Shown here piece by piece: positions 1-5,218 of a stretch of 7,851 nucleotides of DNA. The position numbers were made by a program, and so were the translations under genes. Each line of letters starts with the position of its first letter. The first letter of the stretch is position 1. This DNA comes from HGM13006 sp963649625 (GTDB lineage Bacteria > Bacillota > Clostridia > Oscillospirales > Oscillospiraceae), in the NCBI GenBank assembly GCA_963649625.1, contig CAVJIP010000103.1:1-7851 (forward strand), read 5' to 3'. Below the pieces are notes generated by a model, which saw nothing but the letters and a program-made list of their open reading frames with translations, did no database searches and was not told the origin of the DNA.

Positions 1-221
1 CCCTCAAAGCCCACACTGTCCCCAAACAGGCCCAAATGGGTGTGGATGTCCACCAGCCCCGGCAGCAGCCATTGGCCCTGGGCATCCAGGCACGGCTCTC
101 CAGGCACCGGCCTGTAGTCCCCCATAGGCCCCAGGGCCTCAATGGTCTTTCCGAAGCGCAGATAGCCGTCCCCAATCGGCTGTCCCACCACAGGCTCAAT
201 ATAGGCGTGGATGATGACCAT
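1..221 (-). CDS. Amidohydrolase, N-terminal part (runs off left edge)
   Basis: Only the first 73 codons are in the window. The protein starts MVIIHAYIEPVVGQPIGDGY and shows the typical opening of a metal-dependent amidohydrolase: a small beta-sandwich segment (residues 1-52), then WLLPGLVDIHTHLGLFGD (51-68). The HxH pair (His60, His62) supplies two metal ligands at the end of the first TIM-barrel strand. The GLFGDSVGFEG continuation resembles imidazolonepropionase-like COG1228 enzymes more than hydantoinases. The family hydrolyses cyclic amides, amidines or peptide-like bonds in the cytoplasm; the substrate cannot be told from this fragment. The ATG at 221 is preceded by GGGAG (229-233) at a 7-base spacing. 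It lies 104 bases after the ferredoxin-like gene on the same strand with no obvious promoter between them, so it is probably the third gene of that operon. Family call is good; specificity is unknown. Confidence 0.85.
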   Translation of the reverse strand, partial: MVIIHAYIEPVVGQPIGDGYLRFGKTIEALGPMGDYRPVPGEPCLDAQGQWLLPGLVDIHTHLGLFGDSVGFE

Positions 222-265
222 ATTGCCGCTCCCTTCTAAGAAATTGATTCCAGCTGCCCCATGGA

Positions 266-313
266 CTTTCCCGTCGGCGGGAAAGGAGAGGCCGGAGGAT
301 TTCCCCCGGCCTC
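266..313 (-). other. Two adjacent hairpins between the ferredoxin-like gene and the amidohydrolase
   Basis: Two perfect 8-bp stems lie two bases apart. The first met by transcription pairs 288-295 with 306-313 (GAGGCCGG/CCGGCCTC, 10-base loop). The second pairs 266-273 with 278-285 (CTTTCCCG/CGGGAAAG, 4-base loop). On the minus strand the first is followed by CTCCTTTCCC, only a weak U-rich stretch, so a strong intrinsic terminator is unlikely. A partial attenuator, or a processing/stability element that sets amidohydrolase expression below the upstream genes, fits better. Pairing is read directly; function is inferred. Confidence 0.45.
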
Positions 314-325
314 CGTAAAAATCTA

Positions 326-1003
326 TTACCCTCTGCGTCTCCGACGTCCGCCGCCGACTCCACCGCCGGCCGCTGCGCCAAAGGAGCCCACAGGCACAGG
401 TGCCGGAGGAACCGGGGGCTTAATGGCCCCGCACTTCTTAATGGCACCCACAGGACAGCTGCCGATAAACCCGTCATTTTTCAGCTCTCTGTCGTTTTTG
501 ATCACATGAATCATCCCCTCGCCGCCCAGCACAGCGCCGGAGGGTGCGGCCTTGAGGCAGGCGCCGCAGCCGTTGCAGACGGCGGGATCAATATACAGGT
601 CAAAGTAGCAGGTCAGGCTGGAGCAGCGGTTCCGGCGAACATGGAGGCTCCACTCCTCGGTATAGGCATCCAGGTTGGCCTTGAGAAGCTGTGCCGCCTT
701 TTTGGTGTTGGGACAGCCCACCGTCTCCATGGCATCCAGGGTTTCCTTGAAAACCTCCAGATCCTCCTCCCCGGACTGGCCCTTGGTGCAGCCCTCAATC
801 ATCAGCTGAAGCTGCCATAGGCCGTCCCGGCACAGGACGCTTTTGCCGCAGGCCTCTGCCCGGGCCGCCTTGACCAGCTCCAGGCACCAGTGCAGAGGGC
901 AGGTTCCCTCCGACACGGTGCGGGCCGCAGAGAGCTCCGGGAGTTTGTCAGCGCGTTCCTGGCATTTCTGCTGATTTTCCGCCAGCATTTCCTTGTTAAT
1001 CAT
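326..1003 (-). CDS. NuoF/HydB C-terminal-like iron-sulfur protein
   Basis: A 225-residue protein corresponding to the iron-sulfur C-terminus of NuoF/HydB without the FMN and NADH-binding domains. Residues about 30-115 match the NuoF iron-sulfur binding region: ACGKSVLCRDG (51-61) stands where SCGxCxPCRxG is usual, with Cys97 as the expected fourth ligand, so the second of three clustered cysteines is Ser55. Cys127/Cys132 match the RC-x4-C joint before the ferredoxin part. The ferredoxin domain (138-192) has Cys143, Cys146, Cys149 and Cys183 (CPVGAI), enough for one 4Fe-4S cluster; the ligands of a second are gone. The tail (196-225) is Pro-rich, then Gly-rich, ending in five Arg and a Gly. 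The ATG at 1003 has AAGGGAGGT just upstream, overlapping the stop of the preceding gene 15 bases away, which implies translational linkage. It is most likely the electron-transfer partner of the upstream flavoprotein. The role follows from family and context and is not shown directly. Confidence 0.82.
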   Translation of the reverse strand: MINKEMLAENQQKCQERADKLPELSAARTVSEGTCPLHWCLELVKAARAEACGKSVLCRDGLWQLQLMIEGCTKGQSGEEDLEVFKETLDAMETVGCPNTKKAAQLLKANLDAYTEEWSLHVRRNRCSSLTCYFDLYIDPAVCNGCGACLKAAPSGAVLGGEGMIHVIKNDRELKNDGFIGSCPVGAIKKCGAIKPPVPPAPVPVGSFGAAAGGGVGGGRRRRRG

Positions 1004-1018
1004 CTGATAAAACCTCCC

Positions 1019-3178
1019 TTATCTCTTGCTGTAGGCGTTGAAGTTTTCCACCTTGCGGATGGGCACACGCAGGTCACACTGCAGGCAGCGTCCTGCCTCG
1101 CACTGGGCCATTTCGCAGGTGAAGTTCTGATCCACCTTATCCCACAGATGCTCAGGGCTCATGCGGGTTTCAGGATCCACCACAATGGTGTCCACTCTGG
1201 GCTTCAGGCCAAAGCCCTGGATGGGGCCAAGCTCAGGATTCAGGGTACGCTCTACCAGTCTCTCGTCGATTTTTCCGTCGCCGCCCAGGAACTGGTCGAT
1301 TACCCCAGTGACCTCACGGGCCCCTGCAATGGCATCAATGACAAACTTGGTGCCGGTGATAACATCGCCTGCGGTAAACACGCCGGGAATGGAGGTTTTA
1401 TAGCCGGACTTGCCGGTTTCCGGGTCAATGGGATAGCCGAAGCGGTTGAGCTCCAGGCCAAAGTCCGCAGTCAGGCCCGTGACCTGGCCGGAGGCAAACA
1501 CCACGGAGTCGCATTTCAAAACCTTGGTGGAATCGGGCACCTGGTTCTCCACCAAGTTCCGGTTCTCGTCAAAGTAGAAGCTCTCCACCTCATGGACACG
1601 CAGGCCCGTGACCTGCTCCTGGGTACCCTCAATGGCCTCGTTGGAGTGGCCGTCGTAGAACTTTACGCCCTCCTCCTTGGCCTCCTTGATCTCCTGCTGG
1701 TCCGCCAGCATCTTCTCGCCCTTCTCCAGGCACACAATGTTGACCTCACAGCCCATCCGGCGAAGGGTTCTGGCGCAGTCAATGGACACGTTGCCGCCGC
1801 CGATAATACAGACCCGCTTGCCCAGATCCAGCTTCATCTCATAGCCGGGAACCGCCAGCTTCAAGCGGTTATCCTTGAGGAGCTGCACGGCGGTATACAC
1901 GTTGCGGAAGCCGGAGCCAGGCAGATAGTTCAGCTTTTTGCCCACGGAGGTTCCAATCGTGACCAGCACCGCATCGTAGTCCTTTTTCAGCTCTGCCACG
2001 TTCTCCACCGGGGAGTTTACCAGCAGCTTCACGCCGATGTCGGTGATGTCCTGAATCTCCCTGGCCACATCGGCCCCGGGGATACGGAACTCCGGCATAC
2101 CCTTGGCCATGTGTCCGCCGGCAATGGGATCCCTCTCATAGACGGTGACATCGTGGCCCAGCTTTTTCAGGTAATACGCCGCAGTCATGCCGCAGGGGCC
2201 GCCACCCACCACGGCAACCTTCTTGCCGGTGTCGGGCTTCTGAAAGCCGTTCTTCTTCCAGAACCGGGTCTCGTCATGCTCGGCGGCGAAGCGCTTCATG
2301 GAGCAGATGGAGATGGCCCGGTTGAGCTTCTCCCGCTTGCAGCCGGTCTCGCAGCGATGGTTGCACACATAGCCCAGAGAATGGGGGAAGGGCACCTTCT
2401 CGTGCATAACGGCATGGGCCTCGTCATACTTGCCCTGGGCAATAAAGCGCAGGAAGGCAGGAATGTCAATATGCGCCGGGCATTCCGCCTGACAGGGCAC
2501 CAACGCCTGCTCCCGGGGCAGGTCGGCCCGGAACAGGCCCTCCATGTCCACCAGAGCGCCGGTGGGACATACCTCCACGCAGGCGGAGCAGAACCGACAG
2601 TCGGACTGATTCAGAGGCAGATCATCAGGGGTGGAGATATAGGTTTCCAGGCCCTTCTTCTGGTAGTCGATGGCCCCTACCTTCCGCAGGGAGCCGCAGG
2701 CCCGGACGCAGCGGCCGCACTGGATGCAGCGGTCATTCTCCCGGATGATTACCGGGGTACCGGTGCCGATTTTCAGGGTGGTCTTTTCCGGGAACTCATC
2801 CTTCATGCGGGCATGGAGCACACCCAGATACTGCCACATGGCCTGCAACTCACAGTTGCCGTAGGCCCGGCAGCCGGTACAGTCGTGGGGATGTCCGGCC
2901 ATAATCAGTTCCAAGGCGATCTTCCGAAGCTGCCTGAGCTTTTCGGACTTGGTGGTGACACGCATCCCCTCACGAACCTCCGTGACGCAGGAGGAAACCG
3001 GGGCCTCCTCCTCGTCAATCTCCACCACGCACATTTTACATCCGCCGGTGGCAGGCAGATCGGGATGGGAACACAGATGCGGAATATAAATATCCGCAGC
3101 CAGGGCCGCCTCCAGAACGCTCATTCCCTCTTGGGCCTGAATCTGGATTCCGTCTATAAACAGAGAAATTTTGCCCAT
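1019..3178 (-). CDS. NuoG-like/GltD-like fusion: iron-sulfur FAD-dependent NAD(P)H oxidoreductase
   Basis: A 719-residue cytoplasmic electron-transfer flavoprotein. In order: a 2Fe-2S ferredoxin fold with Cys36, Cys47, Cys50, Cys64; a NuoG/hydrogenase-type His-Cys3 site (His96, Cys100, Cys103, Cys109); two 4Fe-4S motifs (Cys151/154/157/161 and Cys194/197/200/204); a GltD/dihydropyrimidine-dehydrogenase-type cysteine domain (Cys229, 233, 272, 276, 280, 292); FAD-binding VAVVGGGPCG (321-330); NAD(P)-binding CIIGGGNVSID (457-467); and the second FAD motif IPGVFTAGD (597-605). Four more cysteines (688, 693, 698, 701) lie near the end. All ligands for four N-terminal clusters are present, so it looks functional. 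It should move electrons between NAD(P)H and an iron-sulfur partner, probably the next gene. The ATG at 3178 is preferred: AGGGAG lies 12 bases upstream, a rather long spacing. A GTG at 3214 would add 12 residues but has no ribosome site and sits at the foot of a hairpin. The family is certain; the physiological substrate is unknown. Confidence 0.9.
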   Translation of the reverse strand: MGKISLFIDGIQIQAQEGMSVLEAALAADIYIPHLCSHPDLPATGGCKMCVVEIDEEEAPVSSCVTEVREGMRVTTKSEKLRQLRKIALELIMAGHPHDCTGCRAYGNCELQAMWQYLGVLHARMKDEFPEKTTLKIGTGTPVIIRENDRCIQCGRCVRACGSLRKVGAIDYQKKGLETYISTPDDLPLNQSDCRFCSACVEVCPTGALVDMEGLFRADLPREQALVPCQAECPAHIDIPAFLRFIAQGKYDEAHAVMHEKVPFPHSLGYVCNHRCETGCKREKLNRAISICSMKRFAAEHDETRFWKKNGFQKPDTGKKVAVVGGGPCGMTAAYYLKKLGHDVTVYERDPIAGGHMAKGMPEFRIPGADVAREIQDITDIGVKLLVNSPVENVAELKKDYDAVLVTIGTSVGKKLNYLPGSGFRNVYTAVQLLKDNRLKLAVPGYEMKLDLGKRVCIIGGGNVSIDCARTLRRMGCEVNIVCLEKGEKMLADQQEIKEAKEEGVKFYDGHSNEAIEGTQEQVTGLRVHEVESFYFDENRNLVENQVPDSTKVLKCDSVVFASGQVTGLTADFGLELNRFGYPIDPETGKSGYKTSIPGVFTAGDVITGTKFVIDAIAGAREVTGVIDQFLGGDGKIDERLVERTLNPELGPIQGFGLKPRVDTIVVDPETRMSPEHLWDKVDQNFTCEMAQCEAGRCLQCDLRVPIRKVENFNAYSKR

Positions 3179-3213
3179 ATATTTGTCAAACTCCCTTATC
3201 TGGAATTTCCGCA

Positions 3214-3234
3214 CCTGGGCGCACCGGGCCCAGG
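3214..3234 (-). other. Leader hairpin before the NuoG/GltD-like gene
   Basis: CCTGGGC (3214-3220) pairs perfectly with GCCCAGG (3228-3234) around a 7-base loop, inside the predicted 5' leader of the minus-strand transcript. It is not followed by a T-run, so it is not a terminator. It would cover the first base of the alternative GTG start at 3214 and leave the AGGGAG site for the ATG at 3178 free. It may simply stabilise the mRNA. Confidence 0.35.
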
Positions 3235-3253
3235 GCAGAGATTTTCTCCTGTC

Positions 3254-3282
3254 ATTGTATCACACCATTCCTGTGCGTTCAA
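3254..3282 (-). promoter_or_regulatory. Promoter of the oxidoreductase operon
   Basis: Read on the minus strand, a -35 box TTGAAC (3282-3277) and a -10 box TACAAT (3259-3254) are separated by exactly 17 bases, with TGA directly before the -10 (extended -10). This is close to the vegetative sigma consensus. Transcription would start near 3247, giving a leader of about 70 bases before the ATG at 3178. Confidence 0.75.
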
Positions 3283-3298
3283 CCGTTTTTTCACCATA

Positions 3299-3358
3299 TT
3301 TTTTCCCAAGGCCGTGGATTTTTCCCAGGGGAGTCCCTGGGCCGCCTGGCTTTTTCCC
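3299..3358. repeat. TTTTTCCC-containing imperfect repeats in the divergent intergenic region
   Basis: The 318-base gap between the divergent genes (3179-3496) holds no gene. Its centre has three T5-6/CCC blocks (3299-3307, 3319-3326, 3351-3358). The last two sit in longer similar units, GGCCG-TGGA-TTTTTCCC (3310-3326) and GGCCGCCTGGC-TTTTTCCC (3340-3358). Between them is a 7-bp hairpin, CCCAGGG/CCCTGGG (3324-3330 with 3335-3341, loop GAGT). On the plus strand GCC-GCCT-GGC followed by T5 (3342-3355) resembles a small terminator, but no plus-strand gene lies upstream. The role is unknown; a regulatory site between the two promoters is possible. Confidence 0.4.
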
Positions 3359-3441
3359 TGCCCAGCCCCTTCCTCACCACACAAATTTACACAGGCTTTA
3401 CGAAGAGAACAAAAATACATCTGTTCATTTTTCCATGGCTG

Positions 3442-3450
3442 TGGTAGAAT
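3442..3450 (+). promoter_or_regulatory. Likely extended -10 promoter of the pyrophosphatase gene
   Basis: TGG followed by TAGAAT (3445-3450) forms an extended -10 element. At 17 bases upstream the -35 position reads TGTTCA (3422-3427), a poor match that the TGn extension may offset. The start would be near 3457, leaving a short leader of about 40 bases with AAAGGAG seven bases before the ATG at 3497. Confidence 0.5.
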
Positions 3451-3496
3451 ATTCTGACCATAATGTTTTATTATCAGGAGATAAAGGAGCCTTTTT

Positions 3497-5146
3497 ATGG
3501 AAACAGTCAAACGGATCGGCGTGATCGGTCACAAAAACCCTGACACGGACTCCATCTGCTCCGCCATTGCCTACGCAGAGCTGAAAAACCGAACCGACAG
3601 TGGCCGCTACGAGGCCCTTCGGGCAGGCACGCTAAACGGAGAAACGGAATATGTCCTTCGGCGCTTCGGTCACGGGGCCCCGGAGCTGTGCATGGATGTC
3701 AGTGCCCAGGTACAGGACATTGACATTCGGAGAATGCCCGGTGTGGCCGGACGCATGACTGTCCGCCGGGCCTGGGAAACCATGCGGGATCAGCAGATTT
3801 CCACCCTGCCCATTACCGACGAGGCCGGCCATCTTCTGGGCATCATCACCCTGAAGGACTTGGCCATGGCCAATATGGACTCCCTGGACACCCAGTTTCT
3901 GGCCAACGCCCACACCCCCTATGAGAATATTTTGGAAACCCTGGAGGGGACGCTGATCACCGGCGACCCGGCGGGCCTGGTTCAGTCCGGGAAAATCGTG
4001 GTGGGAGCCGCCAGCCCCGAAACCATGGAGGCCGTGGTGGAGCAGGGGGATCTGGTAATCGTGGCCAACCGCTATGAGTCCCAGTACTGCGCCATTGAAA
4101 TGGGCGCGGCCTGCATTGTGGTCTGCACCGGCTCCGCCGTCCCCAAGACCATTGTGCGGCTGGCGGAAAAGCACGGCTGCGCCATTATCTCCACTGCCTA
4201 CGACACCTATCCCGCCGCCTGCCTGATCTCCCAAAGTGTGCCCATCTCCTTCCATATGCTTCGGAACAATCTGCTGACCTTCCAGCTCACAGACGATCTG
4301 GAAACGGTCAAGGACGTGATGAGTAAGGTTCGCTTTGTGTACTTCCCCATTTTGGACAATGAAGGAAAGTATGTGGGTGTGATCTCCCGGCGGAACCTGC
4401 TCAATCTCCGGCGGAAGCAGCTGATTTTGGTGGATCACAACGAAAAGACCCAGTGCGTGGACGGCTGGGAGGAGGCGGAGATCCTGGAGATCATCGACCA
4501 CCACCGCATCGGCAATCTGGAAACCAGCGGCCCGGTCTACTTCCGAAATCAGCCGGTGGGCTGCACCGCCACGGTGATTTTCCAGATGTACCAGGAGGCG
4601 GATTTGGAGGTGGCTCCGGACATTGCGGGGCTGCTGCTGTCCGCCATTCTCTCCGACACTCTGAAATTCCAGTCCCCCACCTGCACACCTCTGGATCAGC
4701 GCACCGCCCAGACCCTGGCCCAAATCGCCGGGGTGGACATAGACGAGCTGGCCACGGCCATGTTTGAGGCCGGGGAGGCCCTGGAGGGGAAAAGCCCCCA
4801 GGAACTTCTCCAGCAGGACTATAAGACCTTTGACGCAGAAGGCATCCGATTCGGCGTTGGCCAGGGCAGCTTTGTCAGCCAGGTCAACTACCACAAGGCC
4901 CGGGACATGATCTCCGGCTATCTCCAGGAGGCCCTGGTAAAAGCCGGCGTGGACATGGTGTTCTATATGCTCACCAGTCTGCCGGACCAGTCCACCCTGG
5001 TACTCTCCGCCGGAAACGGCACCCAAGAGCTGCTGACCCGGGCCTTCCACCCCCAAAGCCTGGAGGGAGGAGCACTGCTGCCCGGGGTCGTCTCCCGGAA
5101 AAAGCAGTTTATCCCCCAGCTTCTTCGGGCCCTCCAGGAGGGATAG
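3497..5146 (+). CDS. CBS/DRTGG-domain manganese-dependent inorganic pyrophosphatase (family II)
   Basis: A 549-residue cytoplasmic DHH-superfamily enzyme that splits pyrophosphate to two phosphates, pulling biosynthetic reactions forward. The catalytic signatures are all present: GHKNPDTDS (11-19; His12, Asp16, Asp18 as metal ligands), DHNE (313-316), DHH (334-336), AILSDT (383-388; Asp387) and the phosphate-binding SRKKQ (533-537). Between the first motif and DHNE lies the regulatory insert of the CBS-PPase subfamily: a CBS motif (about 71-126), a DRTGG-like domain (about 140-250) and a second CBS motif (about 262-304). In known members, adenine nucleotides bound to the CBS pair inhibit or activate the enzyme, coupling it to energy state. 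The length fits the long subfamily; plain family II enzymes are near 310 residues. The ATG at 3497 has AAAGGAG seven bases upstream. The gene is monocistronic, divergent from the oxidoreductase operon and closed by a long hairpin. Nothing suggests it is defective. Confidence 0.95.
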   Translation: METVKRIGVIGHKNPDTDSICSAIAYAELKNRTDSGRYEALRAGTLNGETEYVLRRFGHGAPELCMDVSAQVQDIDIRRMPGVAGRMTVRRAWETMRDQQISTLPITDEAGHLLGIITLKDLAMANMDSLDTQFLANAHTPYENILETLEGTLITGDPAGLVQSGKIVVGAASPETMEAVVEQGDLVIVANRYESQYCAIEMGAACIVVCTGSAVPKTIVRLAEKHGCAIISTAYDTYPAACLISQSVPISFHMLRNNLLTFQLTDDLETVKDVMSKVRFVYFPILDNEGKYVGVISRRNLLNLRRKQLILVDHNEKTQCVDGWEEAEILEIIDHHRIGNLETSGPVYFRNQPVGCTATVIFQMYQEADLEVAPDIAGLLLSAILSDTLKFQSPTCTPLDQRTAQTLAQIAGVDIDELATAMFEAGEALEGKSPQELLQQDYKTFDAEGIRFGVGQGSFVSQVNYHKARDMISGYLQEALVKAGVDMVFYMLTSLPDQSTLVLSAGNGTQELLTRAFHPQSLEGGALLPGVVSRKKQFIPQLLRALQEG

Positions 5147-5206
5147 TGTCAAAGCCCCGGCACCCCAAGCCAGCCTGTCCTGACTTGGGGTGCCGGGGCT
5201 TTGACA
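5147..5206. terminator. Bidirectional terminator: perfect 23-bp inverted repeat
   Basis: Bases 5147-5169 are the exact reverse complement of 5184-5206, around a 14-base loop. The repeat begins directly after the pyrophosphatase stop codon and ends 12 bases before the stop of the convergent lipoprotein gene, so it fills most of the 72-base gap. The stem has a GC-rich core and an AAAG/CTTT-containing foot but no clean T-run on either strand. It should stop both transcripts and prevent antisense read-through. The arms are longer than a typical intrinsic terminator. Confidence 0.8.
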
Positions 5207-5218
5207 TAATCAGAAGGC

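Noticed and set aside
1..3178. Reductive pyrimidine degradation operon (PreT/PreA plus dihydropyrimidinase)
   Set aside because: The GltD-type part would fit PreT, but there is no PreA-like dihydroorotate-dehydrogenase domain, and the amidohydrolase fragment looks COG1228-like, not hydantoinase-like.
3179..3214. GTG start at 3214 for the NuoG/GltD-like protein
   Set aside because: No ribosome site precedes it and it lies at the foot of a stable hairpin. The ATG at 3178 opens directly with the ferredoxin fold and follows AGGGAG.
3342..3355. Plus-strand terminator-like stem followed by five T
   Set aside because: The stem is only three base pairs and no plus-strand gene lies upstream, so it is described as part of the repeat region instead.
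890..3457. 855-codon open frame on the plus strand opposite the oxidoreductase gene
   Set aside because: It is a GC-driven antisense shadow. Its translation is His/Leu/Gly-rich with no recognisable domain, while the minus strand carries a complete motif-rich enzyme.
3632..5152. 506-codon open frame on the minus strand opposite the pyrophosphatase
   Set aside because: Low-complexity Gly/His/Val-rich translation without motifs. The plus strand encodes every catalytic motif of family II pyrophosphatases.
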